Assembly: GCA_021413965.1 (NCBI GenBank) | Contig: JAIOPI010000012.1 | Span: forward strand, 1-55,903 | Length of the DNA stretch: 55,903 nt | Direction of reading: 5' to 3' | Source of the DNA: Lentisphaerota bacterium | Lineage (GTDB): Bacteria > Verrucomicrobiota > Kiritimatiellia > UBA8416 > JAIOPI01 | Shown: in pieces, positions 1 through 8,601 of the stretch | Layout: every line of letters starts with the position of its first letter | Numbering within the stretch: position 1 is the first letter of the stretch | Notes under the pieces: model-generated | Seen by the model: the letters and a program-made list of their open reading frames with translations, nothing else | Databases searched by the model: none | What the model was told of the DNA's origin: nothing | Position numbers and translations under genes: made by a program

Positions 1-140
1 GGTTCATGAGCACCTCCACGCATCCAGAGGTGCTCAGCCTTATCGTTTGAATTCAAATCGATCACGACAAATTTACTCCACAACTGATTTCGATATAGCT
101 ACTTACAACGCAAAACAAAACCCTTAACCGGACAGCAGTG
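1..140 (+). mobile_element. Left-hand partial insertion sequence end
   Basis: These 140 bases recur at 55764-55903 in inverted orientation with one mismatch (position 68). The element boundary is at 140, where gacagcagtg meets a hairpin repeat. A short open frame at 3-50 reads as a possible transposase C-terminal tail (FMSTSTHPEVLSLIV then stop). It is followed by about 90 bases of non-coding end. The IS family was not identified; a 9-base target duplication would suit several DDE families. The rest of the element lies outside the window. Confidence 0.6.
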
Positions 141-222
141 CCCTCTCAGCGGTTCGTGAAAAGCAGGAATTCCTCCGTGAACTCCGCGACTCCGCGGGAG
201 ATTCCCTCCGAGAGCATGTCAA
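141..222 (+). repeat. Right half of a hairpin-bearing intergenic repeat, cut by the IS
   Basis: It begins with ccctctcag (141-149) and the right stem ggttcgtgaa. It continues to the arm ctccgcgactccgcgggag (182-200) and a tail resembling the complete copy at 1933-2100. The left half of the same design is found at 55652-55763, next to the other IS end. Bases 223-344 add a tandem gttgaacgttgaacgtt motif (about 250-266) and no recognised gene. Confidence 0.65.
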
Positions 223-344
223 GCGGAAGCCAGGATGGGACAAACATGTTGAACGTTGAACGTTTCCGAAAACGGGGGTAGTCCTGGTTGAGTTCATGGT
301 TGGCAATGACAGGCCAATCGACTTAAGATTCCGGCTTTCCCAAT

Positions 345-1346
345 ATGCTCATCACCCAGACACCGCTTCGCATCAGCCTCGCCGGGGGCGGGACCGACCT
401 GCCTTCCTACTATCAGAGCCGGGAGGGCGCGGTGGTCAGCGCGGCCATCGACAAGTACATCTATGTCATTCTGAACCGCCGCTTCGACGAGAAGATTTAC
501 ATCAGCTACTCGAAGAAGGAAATCGTCGACCGCGTGGCGGACATCCACCACGAGCTCGTGCGGGAAGCGCTGATCAAGGCGGGCGTGCGGCAGGGCGTCG
601 AGATTGCGATCATGGCCGACATTCCGTCCGAGGGCACCGGCCTGGGATCCTCGAGCAGCCTGACGGTCGGCTTGCTGAACGCGTTCTATGCCTACCGCGG
701 CATCCAGGCGCCCGCGGCACAACTGGCGGAAGAGGCCTGCGATATCGAGGTGCGCATTCTGCAGCGGCCGATGGGCAAGCAGGACCAGTACATTGCCGCC
801 TTCGGCGGGCTGCGCCATTTCAAGTTTCACCCGGATGAGCGCGTGACCGTCGAGGATCTGAGCGCCAAGGGGGCCAGCCGCACGCTCGGGGAGCGGCTCC
901 TGCTCTTCTATACCAACGTCACGCGCAACGCCGACACGATCCTGACGGAGCAGAAGTCGAAGACCGGCGAAAACCTCGACAATCTGGATGGCATCAAGCG
1001 GCTGGCCTCACAGGTGCGGGAGGCGATTCAGCAGGATGATTTTGACCGCGTGGGTGTGGTCCTGAACGAGAACTGGACGCTGAAGAAACGGTTGGCCACC
1101 AACGTGTCGAATCCCGCCATCGATGAGATGGTGGCGACGGCGCTGGCAGGCGGGGCCACCGGCTGCAAGGTCAGCGGTGCGGGCGGCGGGGGATTCCTGC
1201 TGACCTACTGTCCGGCGAACCGGCTGGCCGGCCTGCGCAAGGCCATGCAGGCCTACCGGGAAATGCCATTCTTTCTGGAACGGTGCGGGAGCAAAGTCAT
1301 CTTCAACGTGGAAAGCTATGAGTGGATCCCAAGAAGCATATCTTGA
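345..1346 (+). CDS. hddA: D-glycero-D-manno-heptose 7-phosphate kinase (GHMP family)
   Basis: This cytoplasmic GHMP kinase (333 aa, the usual length) should phosphorylate D-glycero-D-manno-heptose 7-phosphate at C1. That is the second step of the GDP-heptose branch. It shows the N-terminal family signature TPLRISLAGGGTDLP (residues 6-20), the ATP loop PSEGTGLGSSSS (94-105) and the C-terminal motif KVSGAGGGGF (275-284). ATG 345 is the only start giving the full N-terminal motif, but no clear ribosome site precedes it. The next gene, gmhA, overlaps its 3' end by 29 bases, so the two are co-transcribed. No hddC or gmhB is recognisable in the window. The family call is firm; the exact sugar is inferred from gmhA. 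Confidence 0.88.
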   Translation: MLITQTPLRISLAGGGTDLPSYYQSREGAVVSAAIDKYIYVILNRRFDEKIYISYSKKEIVDRVADIHHELVREALIKAGVRQGVEIAIMADIPSEGTGLGSSSSLTVGLLNAFYAYRGIQAPAAQLAEEACDIEVRILQRPMGKQDQYIAAFGGLRHFKFHPDERVTVEDLSAKGASRTLGERLLLFYTNVTRNADTILTEQKSKTGENLDNLDGIKRLASQVREAIQQDDFDRVGVVLNENWTLKKRLATNVSNPAIDEMVATALAGGATGCKVSGAGGGGFLLTYCPANRLAGLRKAMQAYREMPFFLERCGSKVIFNVESYEWIPRSIS

Positions 1347-1908
1347 AAGCGTGATACGTTCGGCGCGTGCCGTGGATTCTGCAGCGATCGACGCCTGCCT
1401 GAACACCCTGGAAGCCGCCTATCGCGAGGGGCGCACCGTGTTCGTCATCGGCAACGGCGGCAGCGCCTCCAACGCCTCGCACTTCGCCCAGGATCTGGCC
1501 AAGGGCACATCGCCCGACCTCGAGGGCAAGCGTTTCAAGGTGATGAGCCTGACGGACAACGTCGCCTTCATCACGGCGCTGGCCAATGACATTGGGTATG
1601 AACGCGTTTTCGACCTTCAGCTGCGGTCGTTTGCCCAGCGGGGCGATGTGCTGGTGGCCATCAGTGGCTCAGGCAACAGTCCCAACGTGCTGCGCGCGGC
1701 GACGTACGCGAAGGCGGCCGGCCTCACGCTCGTGGCCGTCACCGGCTTCACGGGGGGTGCGCTGCTCGGCATGGCCGACATCCGGCTGCACGTGCCGCTG
1801 AACGACATGTGCCAGGCGGAGGCCGTGCACTCGATCCTGTTCCACATGATCATCGACTTCCTGCGCACGCGGTTCAAGCCGGAATCTGCGAAGTCCCGCC
1901 CTGCATAA
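1318..1908 (+). CDS. gmhA: Phosphoheptose isomerase-like SIS protein
   Basis: This 196-aa SIS-domain protein has the GmhA layout. GmhA converts sedoheptulose 7-phosphate to D-glycero-D-manno-heptose 7-phosphate, which feeds hddA just upstream. Visible motifs are IGNGGSASNASHFAQDL (44-60), SGSGNSPN (116-123) and QAEAVHSILFH (167-177), which carries the C-terminal histidines. In E. coli GmhA the helix after the glycine loop is HFAEEL with a catalytic Glu. Here it reads HFAQDL, so Asp59 falls at that position. ATG 1318 is inside hddA, preceded by GGAAA. Other SIS sugar isomerases share the fold, so substrate assignment rests on the hddA coupling. Confidence 0.82.
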   Translation: MSGSQEAYLESVIRSARAVDSAAIDACLNTLEAAYREGRTVFVIGNGGSASNASHFAQDLAKGTSPDLEGKRFKVMSLTDNVAFITALANDIGYERVFDLQLRSFAQRGDVLVAISGSGNSPNVLRAATYAKAAGLTLVAVTGFTGGALLGMADIRLHVPLNDMCQAEAVHSILFHMIIDFLRTRFKPESAKSRPA

Positions 1909-1932
1909 GGCCGGCGCCTTCGGCCGGGGATG

Positions 1933-2100
1933 CTCCCGCAGAGGTGCAGAGGGAATGTTTTCCAACCCGAACCGGTGAGAGGCCAGTTCGGGTGTGATGA
2001 GTGCTGAGTGGCTTCACGAACCGCCCTCTCAGCGGTTCGTGAACGGATTAACGCTCCGTAACCTCTGCGACTCTGCGGGAGATTCCCGCCGGAAACGTGC
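1933..2100 (+). repeat. Complete copy of a hairpin-bearing intergenic repeat
   Basis: The outer arms are ctcccgcagaggtgcagag (1933-1951) and cctctgcgactctgcgggag (2062-2081). They enclose two hairpins: 1966-1992 (cccgaaccgg/ccagttcggg) and 2013-2043 (12-bp perfect stem ttcacgaaccgc, loop cctctca). The same design is split between the two window ends, and shorter copies lie at 42041-42231 and 43511-43599. It fills the gap between gmhA and the flippase and stops just before the flippase ATG. Confidence 0.75.
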
Positions 2101-2103
2101 AAA

Positions 2104-3357
2104 ATGCGGTTACCACGGGTTAGCAAAGAGACCTTCCGGCTCGCACAGGATAGCGCCATTCTCGTCAACGCCGGGATGCTGATGGGGCTGCTCTTCCTCC
2201 TTGTGCACCCGATCCTCGGGCGCCTGATGGGGCCCGTAGACTATGCGGTATTCGTGCAGTTGATGGGGCTGCTGACGGTGCTGGGGGTTCCGGCAAGCGC
2301 GGTGCAGGTGGCCGTTTCGCGTTATGTCGCGGAGTTCGCCCATGGCAATCAGGTGTCGCTGTGGGTCACCGTGGTCCGCCGTGCCACCCGGCGTCTCGTG
2401 TGGTGGACGCTGGCCTCGCTCCTGGGCTGGCTGGCACTTGCCGGCTGGATTGCCGGGCTCCTGCATGTGGAAGCGGTGACGAGCCTGGTGATTCTCGGCG
2501 TGGCCGGCGCGATCAACATGTTCGTGCCGATCGTGAACGGCGCCCTGCAGGGGGCCATGCTGTTTCGCTGGCTGGCCTTCGCGAGCCTGGGCTCAGGGGT
2601 ATGCCGCGTCCTGTTCTGTTCCGGGACATCCGCACTGGTGGGGGGCGTGGATGCCGCCCTGGTTGCCGTGGGTGCCAGCCTGTTGGCCGGATTGGCGATG
2701 GGGGTCTGGCCGTTTAGAAAAATTCTCGCCGACACGCCCGCGCTGCCGGGCTTCGACACCCGCCCCGTGTACCGCTATCTCTGGCCGGTTCTCGGCGGGC
2801 AGACCGCCGTGTTCGTGCTCATCAACGCGGATGTGATCCTCTCGGCGCGCCTCCTGGCGCCGGCCGACCTCGCCCTGTACGGCAAGGTGGCGATGTTGTC
2901 GCGCACGGTGCTGTTCGTGGCGCAGCCGATTGCGTACGCGATGTTTCCGCGGGCGGTGAACTCCTCCAGCCTGCGGGTCCTGCTCGTGCCGCTGGCGGCC
3001 GGCTTCGCCATCACCCTTTCCGGCGCGCTGGGTCTCTGCCTGATGCCCGGCTTGCCGATGCGCCTGATGTACGGGGTGTTGGATCCGTCCTACGACGCCC
3101 TCACGCGGCTGTACGTCTGGGCCGCGCTCCCGCTGTCCATGACGATGTTCATGGCGCAGTACCTGTGGGCACGCCACCAACCGGGGCGCGTGCTCGTCCT
3201 GCTGCCGATTCTGGCCGTCTACCTCCTGGCCCTGTCGCGCAGCCATGGCTCGCCGGCGGCCATGATCACGGCCATGGCCATCGCCGGCACGGTCGCGATG
3301 CTCGCGCTCATCGCCGGCGTCCTCCTCGGCCGGCGCCCGCCCGCCGCCTGCGCGTGA
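2104..3357 (+). CDS. Wzx-like polysaccharide flippase
   Basis: This 417-aa, strongly hydrophobic protein shows about 12 predicted membrane segments spread over its whole length. It has the Wzx/MATE-like pattern LGRLMGPVDYAVFVQL near residues 38-53. That is the typical first conserved block of oligosaccharide flippases (G-x-x-[DE]-Y/F-G). Such proteins move lipid-linked glycan units across the inner membrane. It follows the heptose genes on the same strand and starts right after a palindromic repeat. The ATG at 2104 has only GGAAA upstream. The family is clear by character and context; the cargo is unknown. Confidence 0.8.
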   Translation: MRLPRVSKETFRLAQDSAILVNAGMLMGLLFLLVHPILGRLMGPVDYAVFVQLMGLLTVLGVPASAVQVAVSRYVAEFAHGNQVSLWVTVVRRATRRLVWWTLASLLGWLALAGWIAGLLHVEAVTSLVILGVAGAINMFVPIVNGALQGAMLFRWLAFASLGSGVCRVLFCSGTSALVGGVDAALVAVGASLLAGLAMGVWPFRKILADTPALPGFDTRPVYRYLWPVLGGQTAVFVLINADVILSARLLAPADLALYGKVAMLSRTVLFVAQPIAYAMFPRAVNSSSLRVLLVPLAAGFAITLSGALGLCLMPGLPMRLMYGVLDPSYDALTRLYVWAALPLSMTMFMAQYLWARHQPGRVLVLLPILAVYLLALSRSHGSPAAMITAMAIAGTVAMLALIAGVLLGRRPPAACA

Positions 3358-3672
3358 AGGGGGGCGATCCTACAACTGCCAACACGGTTCGGGTACTACA
3401 GTTGGAATCGCCAAGCCCACTGTAGTCGCCGCACCATGCGTGCCACGCCGTCGTAACGCCACCGGCCGGTGGCCGGGTTATTCATTGAAAAAACAACTCC
3501 GACGTAGGGGCCGCGCTTGCGCGTGCCCTATTCTGTGGAGGTGTGTGACAACCCGAGGTCTTCGCAAGCGAAGCCCCTACAGGCGGAAACTCAACTTCAG
3601 GTCCCGCTTCGCCGGCGGGGCGCGAGGCGAGGGCAAACGCACACCACGTTCGATGATGGACTCCCTTACAGG
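3358..3672. repeat. Non-coding gap with a GTAGGGGC/GCCCCTAC palindrome
   Basis: This stretch lies between the converging flippase and glycosyltransferase genes and holds no believable gene. At 3504-3580 there is an imperfect palindrome with arms gtaggggccgcgcttgcg and cgcaagcgaagcccctac, also found at 22111-22171 and 31968-32029. A smaller inverted pair ctacag/ctgtag sits near 3398-3424. The palindromes may end transcription from both sides, but no T-tract was seen. Confidence 0.6.
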
Positions 3673-4761
3673 TCAACCCGGCGCCTGAGCGGCCACGTCC
3701 TTCAGCAGCGCCAGGAAGCGGTCCGCGGCGCGCGCCCAGGTGAACTGCTGCGACCAGGCCCGCGCGGCCTGTTCCATCGCGGTGCGGCGCGGGGCATCCG
3801 CCAGCACCCCGCGGATCGCATCGGCAAAGGCCGTCACGTCGCCGTAGGGGACGAGCAGGCCGGTCCTGGCGTGCTGAATGGAATCCCGGATCCCGGGCAC
3901 ATCGCTGCCAATCACCAGCGTGCCGCATGCGTTGGCTTCGATGTTCGTGATGCTCCAGCCCTCCATGAAACTCGGATTCACCGCCACCCAGGCCTGCTGG
4001 AGCAGGCGCTGCTTTTCGGCGTCCGTGACGAATCCGTGAAACACGGTCTGCGTCAATCCCAACTCGGCGGCGAGGCCTCGCAGGCGCGCTTCGTCGTCAC
4101 CGCGCCCGACCAGGTGCAGGGGCAGCGTGCGATCCACCTGCGCCACCGCCCGCAGGAGCACCTCGATGCTCTTGTATTTCTTCAGCCGGCCGACGAACAC
4201 GAGTTCGGGGCGCGGCGCCTTCGGCCCGGGGGCCAGGTCGGCGCTGATGCCATTGTGAATGACGGTGACGGTGGCCGCGGGCATGAGTTCGAGCACATCG
4301 TGGCGCGAGCTTTCGGAGACGGCGACGATGGGGCGGTGGCGGTAGCAGCGCGGCATGGCGCGCGACTCGAGGAAGTGGCCGATGGCCGCCATGGCCGGCG
4401 GCAGTTCCCGGCGCCAGACCTGGGTGTGAATGTGATGGATCAGCAGCACGACCGGCTGACGGGTGAATAGCGGGGTGAAGAAGGGAATGCCGTTTTCGGC
4501 ATCGATGATCACATCGGCGTCGCGCAGGTGGCGGCGGTGGAGAAGGGGGGCGGCGGCATAGATGCCGGCCCGGCCGCCGGCGCGATGGATGTCGATCCCG
4601 TCGAGGCAGACGTGGCCGGGACGGCCGGGGACGGAGGCCGTGCACCAGGTGACCCGATGCCCCTGCTTCACCCAGAGCCGGCCCTGCTCGTGCAGGTAAG
4701 CCTCGGCCCCGCCCCCCTGGGGATGCTCGACGTCACGCCAGTTGAAGATGCCGATGTTCAT
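3673..4761 (-). CDS. Glycosyltransferase family 4 protein
   Basis: This 362-aa GT-B glycosyltransferase probably acts at the inner face of the membrane on the glycan made here. It has the N-terminal G-rich loop NWRDVEHPQGGGAEAYLHEQ, the mid-protein VIHNGI, LVFVGRLKKYKSIEVLL at the start of the donor domain, and the GT4 EX7E-like block PSFMEGWSITNIEANACG. I chose ATG 4761 because it is preceded by GGAG at good spacing. A frame extension to 4797 lacks such a site. It is transcribed away from the methyltransferase at 4980, leaving a 218-base divergent promoter region. Donor and acceptor sugars cannot be read from sequence. Confidence 0.85.
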   Translation of the reverse strand: MNIGIFNWRDVEHPQGGGAEAYLHEQGRLWVKQGHRVTWCTASVPGRPGHVCLDGIDIHRAGGRAGIYAAAPLLHRRHLRDADVIIDAENGIPFFTPLFTRQPVVLLIHHIHTQVWRRELPPAMAAIGHFLESRAMPRCYRHRPIVAVSESSRHDVLELMPAATVTVIHNGISADLAPGPKAPRPELVFVGRLKKYKSIEVLLRAVAQVDRTLPLHLVGRGDDEARLRGLAAELGLTQTVFHGFVTDAEKQRLLQQAWVAVNPSFMEGWSITNIEANACGTLVIGSDVPGIRDSIQHARTGLLVPYGDVTAFADAIRGVLADAPRRTAMEQAARAWSQQFTWARAADRFLALLKDVAAQAPG

Positions 4762-4979
4762 GTGAACTCCGCCAGTCACCGCTCGTACTGTTGCCACGTC
4801 AATTGGCTATGGATCCACACTATCGCCGATTTCCCACAACGTTCAACGCTCAATCTGTAACTTGCTCGTTCCGATGCCGGGTACGAACTTGTGGCAGTGC
4901 GCGTTGGTATTACGATGGCTTGCGCAGGAATCACCATTCTGATAGGAGGTCATTCCAACATCCTTGTCGAAGGCAATCT

Positions 4980-5729
4980 ATGCAGGTCGGTGCGGCATTC
5001 TATGAACGACTTCATGCTCAGGGCGCCGAATACGGCCGCAATAGATATGACGTTGCGCGCCTGATCGCCGCGCCCGCCTTTCAGAGTTGGTTGCGGCGTG
5101 TGGACAAGCTACAACTGCGCAGTCTTGACGTTGGCTGCGGCAAGGGGCAATTCCTCTTCGATTTGGTCCAGACGTTGCGCGATCGCCACGGTGCGAACTT
5201 TTCCTACATTGCGGTCGTGGATTTGGTAAAGGTGGTTAAGGGTAGCCTATTGGATAGTGTCAGTCCCGCACCGGAATTCTTTCAGCAAAGCGTGGACGGT
5301 CAGGAACTGCCCTTTGTGGATGCTCAATTCGATTTCGTGAGCTGCAATCATGTCTTGGAGCATGTGTTCCAGACCGAGCATCTGCTCCGCGAAATTCGCC
5401 GCATCACGAAGCCCGACGGCCTAGTCGTCATCAGTGTGCCGAACTGCGCGGCCCTCATCAACCGGCTGTGCTTCCTGGTCGGTGGGCAGCCCTTGGGTTC
5501 CGAGGTGGGAACGGAATCCATCACCTACGGATTTTGGCCGCGATTCTTGCAGAATCGATTGCAGCCGTATGATCCATCCGGGCATATTCGTGACTTCACG
5601 CCGCGTGGGCTATCGGATCTAGCGCGCGCGTGCGGTTTTCGTCCGGCGGGATGGTGGGCACAGCATGGCGGCATGGTGGCCACTTGGATGCGAAACATCG
5701 GCATCCTGCTGGAGCCGCAGTCGCCCTGA
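4980..5729 (+). CDS. Class I SAM-dependent methyltransferase
   Basis: This 249-aa protein has a Rossmann methyltransferase core: SLDVGCGKGQFLFDL (motif I, around residues 45-59), then FDFVSCNHVLEHVFQTEHLL and ITKPDGLVVISVPN. This is the Methyltransf_11/UbiE-like pattern common in O-antigen and capsule loci. The open frame extends upstream to 4791, but that part has no methyltransferase similarity. ATG 4980 has GAAGG about eight bases upstream. Sequence just before the gene is less GC-rich than its surroundings. The likely role is methylation of a sugar residue or glycan end; the target is unknown. Confidence 0.8.
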   Translation: MQVGAAFYERLHAQGAEYGRNRYDVARLIAAPAFQSWLRRVDKLQLRSLDVGCGKGQFLFDLVQTLRDRHGANFSYIAVVDLVKVVKGSLLDSVSPAPEFFQQSVDGQELPFVDAQFDFVSCNHVLEHVFQTEHLLREIRRITKPDGLVVISVPNCAALINRLCFLVGGQPLGSEVGTESITYGFWPRFLQNRLQPYDPSGHIRDFTPRGLSDLARACGFRPAGWWAQHGGMVATWMRNIGILLEPQSP

Positions 5730-5795
5730 CCCGGTTAACGGGCTGACGCGAGCGCATTCTGTTGGATTATTACGCGGCATGCTCCCGCGTATCCA

Positions 5796-7001
5796 ATGTT
5801 CAATACGGGATTGACAGTGATGAAGGCGGATGCAAAAGGTCCGCGTGACAGAAGGTCACGTGATGTTTCGGATGCGTCTCGCCCGATGCGGCTGTTGCTC
5901 ATACTCAACGGCAGCCTTGCCAGCCAAACCGCCTCGATCGGCGGCGGGGATCTCGTCATGCACAAATTCATCCGGCTATCGGGGCTGCAGCCGGACATTC
6001 TGGTGCCCGCGTCAGCAGAGTCATTTGTTCAAACGCGGGGCCGCCGTTTCCTGACCGCAAGCAATCTGCAGCCCACGGTGCTGGGCATCCTGGTGGCATA
6101 TGCCATCCGCATGGTGCAGGGCGTGGGGTGGAGCTTGCGCAACCGGCACTCACATGATATTGTGCTGGCGGCCTCGCCGTTCGGTGTGGATCTGATTCCC
6201 CTCTGGTTCTGGCAGGCGCCCCACAAAGGCGCCGTAGTGTTTCACGTACTCCCCGAACGCAAGGCGGTCAGTTTCTCGACGCGCTTGCGATTCGGACTCG
6301 CCGCGCTGGAACAGCGGGTGATGCTCAAAATTATGCGGCGGGCCTGCGACTTTATTGTGGCCGGCAATGATACCGCGCGACGGCAACTCGAAGTGCTTCT
6401 GCCCGGCAAGCCCATCAGTGTCCTGGATGCTGGATTTGATGCCGGGGCCATGGACCGCGAACCCGCGCCCAAAAAGGATGCGAACCTGGCCTGCTTTGTT
6501 GGCCGACTCACCTCACAGAAGGGCATTTTCGACTTGCTAGAGGTGATGATGTCCCTTGCCCGGACGCATCCGGATCTGCGCTTGGCGATGGTGGGTACCG
6601 GCCCCGAGCGGGACCTGCTCCTAGCTGAAATACAGAAACGAGGGGTGACGAGCATTTCGCTATTGGGCTTCATCGGCGAAAGGGATAAAATCGAGCTGCT
6701 GAAGCGATCAACCTATTTTTTCTTCCCGAGTTACGAGGAAGGGTGGGGTATTGCCTTGGCCGAAGCCCTGTATGGCGAATGCCGCTGCATTTGTTACGGT
6801 CTGCCGCACTATCGGGCCATCTTCGGCGATTTTCCCTCCTACGCCCGGTTGGGCGATCCTGCGGATTTTGTGCGCGCGTTTACCACCTGCCCGCCAGTTA
6901 CCCCCGCGCAAAAAGACTTCCTCCGTCGCTACGATGATAAGATCATCGCCACTCGGTTGAAGCAATACCTGCTCGGCATTGCCTGCCCGACGTCTGCGTG
7001 A
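5796..7001 (+). CDS. Glycosyltransferase, GT4-like
   Basis: The protein (up to 401 aa) has a GT-B architecture. An N-terminal acceptor half begins MRLLLILNGSLASQ. The C-terminal half carries NLACFVGRLTSQKGIFDLLE, a GTGPERDLL loop and the nucleotide-sugar-binding block FFFPSYEEGWGIALAEALYG, with the EX7E spacing of GT4. The start is uncertain: ATG 5796, ATG 5820 and ATG 5886 are all in frame, and none has a strong ribosome site. The N-terminal ~30 residues before MRLLLIL look non-essential. It lies in a same-strand run of glycan genes. Substrate is not predictable. Confidence 0.8.
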   Translation: MFNTGLTVMKADAKGPRDRRSRDVSDASRPMRLLLILNGSLASQTASIGGGDLVMHKFIRLSGLQPDILVPASAESFVQTRGRRFLTASNLQPTVLGILVAYAIRMVQGVGWSLRNRHSHDIVLAASPFGVDLIPLWFWQAPHKGAVVFHVLPERKAVSFSTRLRFGLAALEQRVMLKIMRRACDFIVAGNDTARRQLEVLLPGKPISVLDAGFDAGAMDREPAPKKDANLACFVGRLTSQKGIFDLLEVMMSLARTHPDLRLAMVGTGPERDLLLAEIQKRGVTSISLLGFIGERDKIELLKRSTYFFFPSYEEGWGIALAEALYGECRCICYGLPHYRAIFGDFPSYARLGDPADFVRAFTTCPPVTPAQKDFLRRYDDKIIATRLKQYLLGIACPTSA

Positions 7002-7159
7002 TGCCCAGGCGGTTCGGATCCGGTGGACCGGTATATGGGTTAGGACGTATATGCTGGTCCGTTTTCAATCTGGAGCATAGACCGGTGGGCGATTGTTGGG
7101 TAGTGAACCCCCGCAGTTGTCACTTGTCCCTCTGAAGGACCGGCATTACAGTAGCAGAC

Positions 7160-7891
7160 ATGCAGTCGCGGTTGTCAGCGTTCCGGTATTGGATTTCCAA
7201 TCGTTTTGTGTGGAGTGGCGCGGGTCGGTTGCTCGCCAGACTCTGGCACCGCTGCATGCCGGCATTTGCCATCAGACGAGAGGTGTTTGGCCTGACGATC
7301 TACTTGGACTCGCGCGATCACCCATTTGCTTGGTATGCCAGCCGCGAGGAACTGGAACAGGCGGAGAATATTGCGGATACCTTGTCGACCTTCCATGGGC
7401 TGATCTGGGACGTGGGAGCCAACGCGGGAATCTACTCCCTCCGTATGGCCTCGCTGGGTAACCCCGTTGTAGCTTTTGATATCTCGCCCAAAGCAATCGC
7501 CTACATACAAAGAAGCGCATCGCGCAATGGATTGACGAACATCGTCGGCGTACCGCGCGCTTTCAGTCTCACGCCCGTCCGCTACCGGGCGCCGAACACC
7601 GCCATTGCTGGCAATCGTCTCAGCGATGCCGACGGGGGCGATCGGCAGGCCATCACGTATCAGGAAGCAGCGGCACAGTATGGGATTCCGACGGTCATCA
7701 AGATGGACATCGAAGGCCATGAAGAAGCTTTTCTTAAGTCATCAGAGTTTAAGACGTGGCTGGTGTCGAACCAAATCGCACTGGTTGTCGAGCTGCATCG
7801 TCCCGAGTTTTGGAATCTGATCTGGTCCGACATGAATGTGACCAAACTGCACCCCCAGATCGCGCTGGTCCAGCCCGGTATGGCAACCTGA
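7160..7891 (+). CDS. FkbM family methyltransferase
   Basis: This 243-aa protein contains the FkbM domain: LIWDVGANAGIYSLRMAS (motif I, residues about 89-106), VVAFDISPKAIAYIQRSASRNG, then VIKMDIEGHEEAFLKS and ALVVELH. FkbM proteins O-methylate sugars or polyketides and are common in capsule and LPS loci. The last codons run directly into the next methyltransferase (TGATG junction at 7889-7893), so the two are translationally coupled. The 158-base gap upstream holds a loose inverted repeat (ggaccggtatatg / catatgctggtcc-like) and no gene. Confidence 0.85.
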   Translation: MQSRLSAFRYWISNRFVWSGAGRLLARLWHRCMPAFAIRREVFGLTIYLDSRDHPFAWYASREELEQAENIADTLSTFHGLIWDVGANAGIYSLRMASLGNPVVAFDISPKAIAYIQRSASRNGLTNIVGVPRAFSLTPVRYRAPNTAIAGNRLSDADGGDRQAITYQEAAAQYGIPTVIKMDIEGHEEAFLKSSEFKTWLVSNQIALVVELHRPEFWNLIWSDMNVTKLHPQIALVQPGMAT

Positions 7892-8601
7892 TGTTTATGA
7901 TGTCCAGCGCCATGGGAGCGGCATTCATCCGCATGCACGACGCGTGGTCGCGCTCCCGCGATTCAGGGCTCCTCCGCTTGCTAGAGCAGAAGGTGGACGC
8001 GCAGGTTGTCGATCTGGGGTGCGGCGATGGGCGCTTCACGTTGGAGATGCAGCGTCAGATTGGCTGCGCGCGCATCGAGGGCGTCGAAATTTACCCACCG
8101 TTTGTGGCCGCTGCGATACAAGGTGGTATCGCGTTGACGCAGTGTGACCTGGACGCGTTTCCTTTTCCCATGACGGCGGCGAAGTACGATGTGGTCGTGG
8201 CGAACCAGGTGATCGAGCACCTCGTGTATCCGTCCCGCTTCCTCAAGGAAATCTACCGCCTTCTGAAGCCGGGCGGATACGCGATCATATCGACAGAGAA
8301 TCTGTCCAGTTGGGATAACGTCTTGGCGCTCACGCTCGGGTTTACGCCGTTCTCCATGCAGTTCGATGATGGTTACTGGAAGGTGGGTAACCCGTTGACG
8401 CCCCATGCGGCACGGATCGAGAACTCCTATGCCCCTCATACGCGTATCTTCACTCTGCGTGGATTGCGGGACTTGACGAACCTTCTGGGGTTCCATGTGG
8501 AGGTGGCCATTGGCACGGGGCATGTTTTGGGATTACTGGGGCAGAGCCTGGACGAATCTCACTGTCGATTCATCACGATTAAATGTCGTAAGGTAGCCTG
8601 A
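7891..8601 (+). CDS. Class I SAM-dependent methyltransferase
   Basis: This 236-aa methyltransferase has motif I VVDLGCGDGRFTLEM (about residues 39-53), YDVVVANQVIEHLVYPSRFLKE and LLKPGGYAIISTEN. It starts in the TGATG overlap with the FkbM gene and ends in an ATGA overlap with the YfhO-like gene, so the three form a tight translational unit. The frame continues upstream inside the FkbM gene, but that part is not conserved-looking. The role is probably sugar or glycolipid methylation; the target is not known. Confidence 0.82.
   Translation: MFMMSSAMGAAFIRMHDAWSRSRDSGLLRLLEQKVDAQVVDLGCGDGRFTLEMQRQIGCARIEGVEIYPPFVAAAIQGGIALTQCDLDAFPFPMTAAKYDVVVANQVIEHLVYPSRFLKEIYRLLKPGGYAIISTENLSSWDNVLALTLGFTPFSMQFDDGYWKVGNPLTPHAARIENSYAPHTRIFTLRGLRDLTNLLGFHVEVAIGTGHVLGLLGQSLDESHCRFITIKCRKVA

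Noticed and set aside
3440..3688. Small plus-strand frame in the gap after the flippase
   Set aside because: It runs through the GTAGGGGC palindrome and the 3' end of the GT4 gene, with no ribosome site or known pattern.
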